Shown here: positions 46,601 through 57,413 of the stretch, piece by piece | Position numbering within the stretch: the stretch's first letter is position 1 | How the letters are laid out: each line of letters opens with the position of its first letter | Assembly: GCF_022539315.1 (NCBI RefSeq) | Contig: NC_066314.1 | Span: 47,553,180-47,617,179 of the forward strand | Direction of reading: 5' to 3' | DNA length: 64,000 bases | From: Serinus canaria | Lineage: Eukaryota > Chordata > Aves > Passeriformes > Fringillidae | Program-made: the position numbers and the translations under genes | The notes under the pieces: generated by a model | Seen by the model: only the letters and a program-made list of their open reading frames with translations | What the model was told of the DNA's origin: nothing | Databases searched by the model: none

Positions 46601-47408
46601 GACAAACTGGTGACTGAAGGGCTTCTTGAAGGCTTTACTTCTATAGTACTCATAATGTTGAAAACAAATCTTAATTATTCTCCTTTTTCTTCTAAAAAGG
46701 CATCAAATGTAGAAGAAGTAAATTATATCTGTTGCTTTGTTAAATGTAGTCTTAGGTTTGATCTTTAAATTCATCTTCTCGTGGCATAGGTGGCTGATTT
46801 GCCTTTTCGTAAAAAGTGTTCCTCCAAAACTGAAACAAGGTCAGTCTATTCCCAGCTGTTGATCAGTTGTGCAAGTAATAATTCTGTGCCTGCAGAAATG
46901 AGGGTTAGCAACTTGGCCTTGACAAAAGAAATGGTACTCAGTACATGGAAATCCTTTTTTTCTCTATTTCTGGCTGAATTTGGAACACGGGCATTATTTC
47001 TTACAAAATATACTCCTGAATTGCTCATACTCAGGTTCTGGCTTTTGAGATTGTTTTGGTTATATGTGTTCTGTGCTAGTTTAAGATTGAATGAGGAAGG
47101 ACAAATATAGTGATTTTTGCATTTTGTATGAGTTGTGGCAAGAAACGGTTGTAAACTTCTCTGTACAAGTACATCTGTCACTTGCACAGCATTTAGCAAG
47201 TGAGTCTATTTTAATCAGAACTGTGGACACTGTAACCCTCCCAACTTTTTTGTGTACATTTTGGCCTATGGAAAATACTGTCTTACTGTTCATCACCTGC
47301 CTGTAACTGCATTTTCTTTCCTGATAAGCATGCTAGGAAGTGAGAGGCTTTTGACAGAGCACTGAAGATATATTGCATTTGACTGCTGCCTGAGACTTGT
47401 CTACACAG

Positions 47409-47516
47409 ATGGATCGCGGTAGTCAACCCAAATCTAAAGAAAATTTAACGAAGCGGAAAGACCTCACTTATGTCCTACTGAATGAGCTGGTGGTGGTTTC
47501 ATTTGCTCCTTTATAG
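47409..47516 (+). other. Small open frame with coding-like composition
   Basis: ATG at 47409 directly follows CTTGTCTACACAG, which could be a splice acceptor, and opens 35 codons ending at TAG 47514-47516. The first half is hydrophilic (MDRGSQPKSKENLTKRKD) and contains several CpGs in otherwise CpG-poor intron. No family is recognised and no good donor is seen. It could be a minor alternative exon, a conserved element or chance. Confidence 0.2.
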
Positions 47517-50500
47517 GCTTATAGTCAAGAATTAGGCATGTCCACACAGTATTTTGGTTTTTAGTTCAGTTGTTATGAGCTGTCTGTAGTGATGCATTAC
47601 TGTGTTGTCATCAGTGTTGTGCAGGGAGATCTGGGCAGCTGTCCTGTTATTTGTCCAGTCTTTGATAATCAGGACAGAAAGAGTTGTAAAGATTTATGTG
47701 CCTGTAAAAGAAAGCTTAGCATGGTACATTGCAGAAGATAGTCTCACAGGGTAATCTTGATGTGGGAGTTCTGATGAGTTCTGTTAATCAACACTGGTCG
47801 GGGGCACTCTGATACACATGCATAGATGCATACATGCTCTTGATTAACATTGGATAATCTTGCGCACAGCGAGGTCACAATGCAGTATCTTCATATTTTG
47901 AGGAACCCCTATGTTAACAAATTTTTATGAGGCTGTTTCAAATGATTAAACTGGAGAGGAAATCTGCATTATGCTTAAAAATAAGTTCATATGAAGAAGG
48001 TCGGTTGATACAGTGCTTGAAATAACTTCATGTTTCACAAATAAGTCCGAGATTTGGGTAAGAGGACCTATTGCTTCTTCCTGTTCAAGACTTCTGTGTA
48101 GTGATTCCGTAAGTGAGGCTGGTTTTTATCAGCCACGCAAGCTTGTAATATGTTTCCTTTGTTCCTGCCAGGTTAAAGGCAAATTTTGATTACTGGGCTG
48201 TTGGGGGAGAAATGAATGTGTTGGAGCAAAGTCAAACTGCTTAGCCTAGTCAGTGTAGTCTGCAGTGTCTAGATGGATGTGCTTAGATGGCTCTACAGTT
48301 ACAGGCTATAAATACTTTAAAGTCATGCAGCTTTACTGAGAGAGCTGCATCCACGTGTAGCACGAGTGTAGGTGTGACGCTGGAGTAGTGAAAGCTGTGC
48401 CAGACTCTTACCTTCCCTTTGAATAAACAAAGATGTTGCATCTTGTGTATGTTGGAAAGTACTGTAAATATGTGTAATTTGTGACTATTAACAAAACACT
48501 TGTTTGGAGGCAGGACTTTGTCCCTGCTGCCAGGGATTGCATTATGGAGTTTATATGAGGAGGAGTATGTACGAGCTGAAAATGTTTTCTTTAAAGACTT
48601 CCAGTAAAAAAAGAATAATAAAACAGATACTTCTTTTACATGTGGATGGGGGTAGACTTTGAAGGCCTTTTCTATCTGAATGTATTTTATTAACAAGACT
48701 TGTCCAGGGCATTATTCTCAGTGGTTTTGCTCAGAGTATAGCTCTTAGATATAAGCACTTTACAGGGCTGTTACTATTAAGAAAGGCTATTGCAGAAGTA
48801 ATTGTAATAGTTCTGTATTTATAGCACATTAATGACAGGAAATGTGCTATATGTCTTAAGTTATCAGTGATGTAATGGGTTGGAGCATGTTCTATCTTTT
48901 TCACTCCTGTTATTAATGAAATGCCTTTTTTATTTTTGGCAGTTATTCTACTAGATATGTTATTCAAGTTAGGCTCCTTGTGAGATACTCAAAGCAAGTA
49001 TTGTCCTGGTGAAAACTTCTTATTTGTTTGTTAGGGTAAATTCCAAGATTGAAAAAAAAATTAAGGAGAAAAATATGTTCTCCCTGTTTTGAGTTAGCTT
49101 ATATAACTTCTGGACTAAGTAAATGTTACATGATTGCATGAGATTGTGGAGGATAAGAATTTGTGCCTTGGTTGACCTTTACTGTATCTCTGTTTTTAAT
49201 GGCATTTTACAGCCTCTTGTGCTCTTTCTATTCATTATATTCTCTTTTTTAATAGTGAACAAGTCTTAAGACTGTTTGCCAGCATTGTTAACATACATTA
49301 GCTTGAAAAAATAGCAGTTTTCTACTGTTGGTAGAGTTACAGAGAACGAATATCATTCAGCAATTAAAGTTTTCGTATGCTGTAATGCAGAAGAGGCTTC
49401 CTGAGATCTTGTCCAGACTATGCAGAGTAAGCTTTGGTCATGTCTTGTTTAAAAGCTGAGTGTGAGATTCTGTGGAAGACTGAGCCTGTGAGAGGATGAA
49501 AATGTTGCTTTCATGAAAAGAGGATGGATGCCAAGCACATGGTAGCCAGGGTGTGCACGCAGTCTCCATGGCACGTGAATGTTGCTGATTGCAGAGCCCC
49601 ACACTGCTTATCTAGAGAAGCTGCTTTTAACGTCTGCCAGTGGCAGTAGATGTTCTCTTACCTTTAGCTTGATAACTTTCTTCGATGTATGTTTTTTTCC
49701 CCTTTTTTTCCTCCCCTCATTTTTTTTTGCCTTAACAGCTAGTCACACAAAAAGAGAAAGAAGCTTGCCTTAGGTATTCCAGTTTTAGTCCTACCCCGAT
49801 AGGGCTGGAGCTTCAAACTAATAAAACATCAAAAGCAATATTTCAGAAAAAGGAGGAGCTTATCCATAATAAACCTGAACTGGACAGATTGGCACAATGT
49901 GGCATTCATAGAAGTGTTATTCATGTGATATATTAGTCTTTAAAATGCTAAAAAAGTGGAAGTTCAGCAAAACAGCAGATTTCTCTTATGACACTTAAAA
50001 TATAAGATTAAAACAGCAGTAAAATTGATTTCCTAGAAGAAGACAGAACTTGAGGTATTAACAATTTGACAGTTCCCTTTTGATTCTAGTAATATTATTA
50101 TGTGCATCAATGTGCATGAACCAAGGCTATAACACAAAGAAGCCTTGGAGTTAGAGGAAAGGGGCTGCAGAGACACGCAGTGCTGTGGGGTGGTTTTGGG
50201 CCTGTGTGTTCTGTAGCCTACACACACAGATAGTAGAAGATGAAAGGCTCCAAGGATAGAGTCTTCTGTAGATAACATACATGTTAGTTAAAAAAAATAA
50301 CCTTGGTAGGCAGATGGGAAAAGAACTGGATGCCAAATCTTGCCTGCATCTCATTTGTGTGCCTGTTTTTTGGGGGGTTTTTTTGTGAGCTTGTTTATCT
50401 ACTTGAACAAAACTTAAGTGCAAAGCTAGAAATTAATTCTAAATGGGTTCAGCTGAACATGGCAAACACAAAACATGGCTAAATATGAAAACATAATGCA

Positions 50501-50680
50501 GGCAAGTTTTCCAGGAAGTCTCCAATCTGAGGAGTTGGGGTTCTGTTTCCTGGAAAAGTGTGAGCATTGTCTTAACATTCTTTTAAAGGAAGGAGTCTGT
50601 CCAGGTGGCTTTATCCATACTTTTTTTTCAGGAAGAGAAAATCACAAGGTGTTTCAGACATGAAATGCTTATGTCATCTG

Positions 50681-50745
50681 CTAGTTTAGGGGGGTTGTTT
50701 TGTTTGTTTGGTTTTGGTTTTTTCTTTTTTTGTTTGGCTTTGGTG
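50681..50745. repeat. T/G-rich low-complexity tract
   Basis: GTTTGTTTGG and TTTTTGTTTGG units with a G6 run at the left edge. Same class as the tracts near 4.1, 6.9 and 29.9 kb. Confidence 0.8.
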
Positions 50746-51756
50746 CTTAAAGGCAGTGTACATGCACATAGTTGTTCATTTCTGTACTTTTCTTAATGCA
50801 TCTAGTAATGTGACAGGCTTTTATAGAGGGACTAGCCGGGGTCCCCAAACAATTCTGCAGTCGTGGTCCAATCCTTGGTGAGTCATAATTCCACATACTG
50901 AATAATATGTTGAAATACAGAGCAGAGCTCTCCTGGAGTTTGTTTGCTTATGAGTTGCTTATGTAAGTGTAGCTAATCATACACGGTATTCCAGAATATA
51001 TATTCTGACTGGCAAGTGTTTTCAGTTATGTTTCATTCAAGGTAATATAGAAGTCCTGAGGAATGAAGTTGTAGACTGTTTTGCTTAAATAGAATTAACT
51101 TGTTTCAGCTTTCCATCCTGTAAAGCAAAGCAGATGGCTGGAGGGGAAAATGCGATGTCTTGTTTTGTGTTGTTTTTCACCTAGGAGTGTCACTGGAATT
51201 ACTCAGGAACTGAGGATTGAGTATGCTGGTGCCAGTTCTTTCACACACTCACATGGATCCTTACATTGGGTTGGTTTGAGCTTTGGTCAATTGTACCTTG
51301 AGTGTTTGCTTATAGAGATCTTCCTGGTGTGAAACAGGGACCTTGGATATCATTCCTGTGGTAAATCCAAGGGTGGTTTGAAAGCATTGCAGGGTTCTTG
51401 TCGTGTCTTTAAGCATGGTAGCAAAATACTTGGATTACTCCCAGTATTAGCCATAGGGAATAGTTGGATGGTGAGGATTGCTCTCATTTGCTTTACAAAT
51501 ATTGTTGGAAGTTTCTCTCTTCAGGGGCACAAAAACACAGCCAGCGAGTAAATGATGATGGGGAAATATTAATGCTGGAAGTGCACTCCAACTGGTAGTA
51601 GGCTGGTGCTGGCCTGCATTACCTAGAAGGTTAGCAGGTTGCAAGACAAGGGAGTTGAATATTGATATACCAGGAAGTAGAAGAGAAATACTAAATTTTA
51701 ATTGCTGTTGAAGCAGGGAAATTGAGTGGGATACTGGTGTGACTGAGAAACATACT

Positions 51757-51821
51757 TTTTTCCCTCTCTTTTTCTCCATATTTAGGAGGGCTTTCGAGCT
51801 ACTGCTCTGCTGCTGAACAGC
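51757..51821 (+). other. TCF20: Splice acceptor and last 36 bases of TCF20 5' leader
   Basis: A strong polypyrimidine tract (TTTTTTCCCTCTCTTTTTCTCC) ends in ATATTTAG, so the exon starts at 51786. The 36 bases before the start codon are open in the TCF20 frame. However, no upstream ATG is present in the exon, and the family starts at the methionine at 51822. The start context has A at -3 and C at +4, which is adequate. Confidence 0.88.
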
Positions 51822-54800
51822 ATGCAGTCCTTTCGGGAGCAAAGTAGTTATCACGGAAACCAGCAGAGCTACCCGCAGGAAGTGCATACTTCATCCCGAC
51901 TGGAAGAGTTCAGCCCGCGCCAGCAGGCCCAGATGTTCCAGAGCTTTGGAGGAGGTGCTGGCAGTGGACGTCGTGGAGCAGCAGGAGCCTCTACAGCAAT
52001 GCCTGGTGAGAGCTCTGGCCATCAGAGCTACCAAGGTTTCAGAAAAGAAGCAGGAGAGTTTTACTATATGGCTGCCAACAAAGATCCAGTGGTATCAGGA
52101 GGGCAGCAGCCGCCTCAGCGCAGGCCTTCTGGACCAGTACAGAGCTATGGGCCCCCTCAAGGGAGTAGCTTTGGGAGTCAGTATGGGAGTGAGGGACATG
52201 TGGGCCAGTTCCAAACACAGCACTCGACCCTTGGGGGTGTATCCCACTATCAACAGGATTATACTGGTCCTTTTTCTCCAGGGAGTGCCCAGTATCAGCA
52301 GCAGGCTTCTAGCCAGCAGCAGCAGGTGCAGCAGCTGAGACAGCAGATCTATCAATCTCATCAGCCTTTACCCCAGGCTTCCAGCCAGTCTGCTTCTAGC
52401 ACCTCCCACTTGCAGCCAATGCAGCGTCCATCCACCCTGCCTTCCTCTGCTTCAGGCTACCAGTTACGAGTGGGTCAGTTCAGCCAACACTATCAGCCAC
52501 CTTCGTCATCGTCCTCCTCCTCTTTCCCTTCCCCACAGCGTTTTGGCCAGTCAGGACAGAATTATGACGGAAGCTACAACGTGAATTCTGGGTCGCAGTA
52601 CGAAGGCCATGCTGTGGGTTCCAATGCACAGGCCTATGGGACCCAGTCAAACTACAGCTTTCAAACTCAACCGATGAAAAGCTTTGAGCAATCTAAGCTG
52701 CCCCAAAGTGGGCAGCAGGGGCAGCAGCAACAGCACCCACCTCAGCACGTAATGCAGTATTCAAATGCTGCCACTAAACTCTCTCTTCAAAGTCAAGTGG
52801 GACAGTACAGCCAGACTGAAGTTCCTGTAAGGTCACCGATGCAGTTCCACCAAAACTTCAGTCCAATCTCTAATCCATCTCCTGCTGCATCTGTGGTTCA
52901 GTCTCCAAGCTGCAGCTCTACCCCTTCTCCACTCATGCCAGGTGGAGAGAATCTCCAGTGTGGGCAAGGCAACATGTCCATGGGTTCTCGAAACCGGATC
53001 CTGCAGATGATGCCTCAGCTTAGTCCTACACCATCTATGATGCCAAGCCCCAATGCTCATGCAGGTGGATTCAAGGGGTTTGGACTGGAAGGACTGCAGG
53101 AAAAAAGGCTCACAGATCCAGGACTGAGCAGCCTGAGTGCTCTAAGTTCTCAAGTTGCCAATCTGCCCAACACAGTCCAGCACATGTTGCTCTCAGATGC
53201 CTTGGCACCTCAGAAAAAAAGTTCCAAAAGATCGTCCTCTTCCAAGAAGGCTGACAGCTGCACCAACTCAGAAGGCTCGTCCCAGGCAGAGGAGCAACTC
53301 AAGTCTCCTATGGCAGAGTCCCTGGATGGTGGCTGTTCCAGTAGTTCAGAGGATCATGGGGAAAGGGTGAGACAGCTGAGTGGCCAGAGCACCAGCTCAG
53401 ACACCACTTACAAAGGGGGTAATTTAGAGAGACCCAACTCCTCACCAGCACAAGGCTCTCAGAATGAGCCATCAAAACTCAGCAGCAGTCCTGCAGCTAG
53501 GGAGGATGTGGCCTCCCCTGATGGGAAGGAATCTGTGGTGGCTGTGGAAAATGCCCCAAAAGTGAATGAAAAGGCAGTTGGGGTGATTGTTTCCCGGGAA
53601 GCCATGGCAGGAAGAGTAGAAAAGTCAGGTGGACAAGATAAACCTGCACAAGATGATGCTTCCACAGCCCCTCAGGCACCAGCTAGCACTAGTGGAGCCA
53701 AAGAAGCTGGGCATGCAGGGACACAGCAAGAAACTCAAGGAGGAGGTAAAGGGAGCAAAAGTGGCGATAACACTAACCATAATGGGGAGGGGAACAGCCA
53801 GCCTGGCCATGCAGTTGTTGGGCCAAATTTTCCTGCAAGAACAGAATCTTCCAAGTCTCCTGGCAGTTTAAGATACAGCTACAAGGATAATATAGCACCT
53901 GGTATACAGAGAAGTATTGGTGGCTTTCCACAGTATCCGTCTGGTCAAGAAAAGGGGGATTTTTCAGGGCATAGCGAGCGCAAAGGCCGTAATGAGAAGT
54001 TTCCTAGCCTCCTTCAAGAGGTTTTACAGGGGTACCACCATCATCCGGACAGAAGGTATTCTAGGAATGCCCAGGAGCATTCTGGGATGGCTGGGAGTTT
54101 GGAGGGAGCCATGAGACCCAATGTTTTAATTAGTCAAACCAATGAATTGACCAATAGAGGCCTCTTAAACAAAAACATGGGGTCCCTCCTAGAAGGCCCT
54201 CACTGGGGTCCCTGGGATAGGAAGTCTAGCAGTGCAGCTCCAGACATGAAGCAGATAAATTTAGCTGATTACCCTATTGCTAGAAAGTTTGATGTGGAGT
54301 CTCAGTCTGCTGCCCATGAGGCAGGAGCCCTCTCAGAGAGGAGATCAGTGATCTGTGACATATCTCCATTAAGGCAACTTGTAAGAGATCCTGGCCCTCA
54401 CCCCATAGGGCACATGGGTCCTGAGGCCAGAAGTGGAAGGAGTGAACGTCTTGCCCCTGGCTTGAGCCAGTCAGTAATACTCCCTGGTGGTTTAGTATCC
54501 ATGGAAACAAAGATGAAAGCTCACAGTGGGCAAATAAAGGAAGAAGATTTTGAACAGTCAAAGAGCTCAGCTAGTCTCAACAATAAGAAAACAGGAGACC
54601 ATTGTCATCCTGCTGGCATCAAGCATGAATCTTTTCGAGGCAATGCCAGCCCTGGAGCTGCAGTCTCGGATGCTGCTCCAGACTACATGCCCCAGCAGGA
54701 CAACAGATCGACACAGATGAGACGAGGACCTGGCAGAACTGGAAGGGGTAAATCACCCTCTCAATATCAGGATCTTGCTGATAAGCTGAAAATGTCACCA

Positions 54801-57407
54801 GGCAGAAGCAGAGGCCCAGGGGCAGATCTGCATCACATGAACCCACACATGACACTATCTGAAAGAGTTAGCAGGGGTTCCTTGCATTCTGTCTACCCTC
54901 AGAATTCAGAAGGCCCATCTCTGGCTTCGGCTTATCACACGAATGCTAGGCCTCATGCTTTTGGTGACCCTAACCAGAGTCTGAATTCCCAGTATCATTA
55001 CAAGAGACAGATATACCAGCAACAGCAAGAAGAATACAAAGATTGGGCAAGCAGCGCTGCTCAGGGTGTGATTGCTGCAGCTCAGCACAGACAGGAAGGA
55101 GCAAGGAAGAGCCCAAGACAACAGCAATTTTTGGAAAGAGTAAGGAGTCCCTTAAAAAATGACAAGGATGGAATGATGTACCTTCAAGGTAGCTCTTACC
55201 ATGATACTGGAAGCCAGGAAGCTGGGCGCTGTGTCATGGTGAGTGACAGTACTCAGAGCAAATGCACCGAACTGAAACATGGCAGCCAGAAGTTGCAGCA
55301 TCATGAATCTGGTTGGGACCTCTCTCGGCAAACTTCTCCTGCCAAAAGCGGTGGCCCTCTTGGAGCAGCCAACCAAAAAAGATTTTGCCCTCAAGAAAGC
55401 GATGGGCATCGACGAGAGGAATCTACAGATTTGCCCAAGCCTAGTAATGCTATGCTTAGGCTCCCTGGCCAGGAGGACCAGTCTCCACAAAACCCATTAA
55501 TTATGAGGAGGAGGGTCCGTTCTTTCATCTCTCCTATCCCTACCAAAAGACAGCCACATGACATGAAGAACAGTGGCAGTGACGATAAAGGGCGACTGAT
55601 GACTTCAGCAAAAGAAGGAGCTGATAAAACGTACAACTCCTATGCCCATTCATCTCAAAGCCAAGATGCTGGCAAGTCAGTTGCAAAGGGAGATTCCTTC
55701 AAGGACCTGCCAAGTCCTGATAATAGGAATTGTCCTGCTGTTTCCCTCACAAGCCCAGCAAAGACCAAAATATTGCCCCCAAGAAAGGGGCGAGGATTAA
55801 AACTGGAAGCTATTGTTCAGAAAATTACATCTCCCAATATTAGGAGAAGCGTTTCTACCAACAGTGCTGAAACTGGTCCAGATACTGTCACTCTTGATGA
55901 CATCCTGTCCCTCAAGAGTGGGCCTGAAGGAGGAAATGTGGCTGGACATGGACCAGAGGCTGAGAAGAGAAAAGGAGAGATACCAGATCAAGTGGGGCCA
56001 GCAAGCCAGGATACAAGTGGTGAAAAAACTGTTCCAAGATCTTCAGAAGAGTGGCAAAGCAGTGAGGATGATAAAAACAAAAAAGAGGTCCTTGAAACCG
56101 CCAGTATTGGCAAAGAGGGAGCAGGATCCAGTGCAGCACCACCACCTTCTCAGAAGTCAGGTGGTCAGGGAAGGTCTGATGGATCTGTGAGTGGAGCTGG
56201 AACTCTGACCTTTTCTGATTCAAAAACAATTTCCCCTTCCAGTGTGTTCATTTCTGAACCAAATCCAAAGTCTGAGGAAAAAGATGGAGAGGTGACAAAC
56301 ATTTCACCCAAGCCAGATGGTTTCCCTCCAAAGGGATATTTCCCCTCTGGAAAGAAAAAAGGGAGGCCAATTGGGAGTGTGAACAAGCAGAAGAAGCAGC
56401 AGCAACAGCAGCAGCTGCCTGCCCCTCCGCCTCCCCCACCAGCACCATCACAGCCTGCAGAAGGGGTGGGTGCTGGTGAGCCAAAGCCCAAGAGGCAAAG
56501 GAGGGAGAGGCGAAAACCTGCAGCGCAGCCACGGAAGCGGAAGCCTAGACGGGCTGCTCCAATCGTGGAGCCTCAAGAACCAGAGATCAAGCTTAAATAT
56601 GCTACCCAGTCTGTAGATAAAACTGACTCCAAGAATAAGTCCTTTTTCCCTTATATTCATGTGGTAAACAAGTGTGAATTAGGCGCTGTGTGCACAATCA
56701 TAAACGCGGAGGAAGAGGAGCAGAACAAACTGGTGAGGGGTCGGAAAGGACAGAGGTCTTCAACACCCCCTCCTAGCAATGCGGAGAGCAAAGTGCTGCC
56801 CACCTCAACTTTCATGCTGCAAGGCCCTGTAGTAACGGAGTCTTCTGTCTTGGGGCATCTGGTTTGCTGCCTGTGTGGCAAATGGGCCAGCTATCGTAAC
56901 ATGGGTGACCTCTTTGGTCCTTTCTACCCCCAGGATTACGCAGCTACCTTGCCCAAGAATCCACCTCCAAAGAGGGCCACAGAAATGCAGAGCAAGGTTA
57001 AGGTACGGCACAAAAGTGCTTCTAATGGTTCCAAGACAGATACTGAAGAGGAGGAGGAACAGCAACAACAGAAGGAGCAAAGAAGCCTGGCTGCTCATCC
57101 CCGCTTTAAGAGGCGACACCGCTCTGAGGACTGTAGCGGAGCCTCTCGGTCACTTTCAAGGGGAGCTTCTTGTAAAAAGGCAACCACTGATGGTGGCAGT
57201 GGTGGTGAAAAGACTCCTTTGGACTCAAAACCGTCTATGCCCACTTCAGAAGGTGGCACTGAGCTGGAGTTACAAATTCCTGAACTACCTCTTGACAGCA
57301 ATGAATTTTGGGTCCATGAGGGTTGTATTCTCTGGGCCAATGGGATCTACCTGGTCTGTGGCAGGCTCTATGGGCTGCAGGAAGCTGTGGAGATTGCGAG
57401 AGAGATG
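51822..57407 (+). CDS. TCF20: TCF20 (SPBP/AR1) transcriptional coregulator, main coding exon
   Basis: Nuclear chromatin-binding coregulator and paralogue of RAI1. In mammals it was found as a binder of the stromelysin-1 (MMP3) promoter and modulates JUN, ETS1, SP1 and other factors; loss of one copy causes a neurodevelopmental disorder. The start [20 protein letters not shown] matches the family N-terminus. In order: a Q-rich block (about 157-182), a serine run (about 226-234), conserved [20 protein letters not shown] (about 728-747), [13 protein letters not shown] (about 841), [11 protein letters not shown] (about 1230) and [17 protein letters not shown] (from 1319). Then follow an AT-hook with GRP at 1514-1516, Q6 (1526-1531) plus polyproline, basic NLS-like clusters (1554-1578) and an acidic/Q run near 1741-1752. 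The extended PHD/ADD zinc domain starts with CCLC (1682-1685) and continues with HEGC (His1832, Cys1835) and Cys1846. The 1862 codons are about 95% of the usual roughly 1960. The frame ends at ATG|GTGAGT; the remaining zinc ligands and C-terminus are in exons outside the window. Reading on into the intron gives only VST and a stop (57417-57419). Confidence 0.97.
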
Positions 57408-57413
57408 GTGAGT
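57408..57413 (+). other. TCF20: Splice donor of the TCF20 main coding exon
   Basis: GTGAGT directly follows the codon for Met1862 (57405-57407), giving a phase-0 intron. In the family the protein continues with a CxxC zinc-ligand pair at this point. No such coding sequence is found in the remaining 6.6 kb, so the next exon lies to the right of the window. Confidence 0.85.

Larger units (their letters stand above)
40609..51756 (+). other. TCF20: First intron of TCF20, right part
   Basis: AT-rich intronic sequence with no recognisable exon or RNA gene. Simple sequence includes a T-rich stretch near 43570-43590, a GTTT repeat at about 46169-46195 and a T/G tract near 50681-50745. One small CpG-containing frame at 47409-47516 is listed separately. 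Confidence 0.5.

Noticed and set aside
51946..52338. 130-codon alternative-frame ORF near the start of the TCF20 exon
   Set aside because: Shadow of the Q/S-rich coding sequence, where CAG/AGC repeats keep several frames open.
56875..57411. 178-codon frame overlapping the TCF20 zinc-domain region in another frame
   Set aside because: Its openness can follow from the strongly conserved TCF20 codons and it runs across the splice donor. There is no independent evidence of translation.
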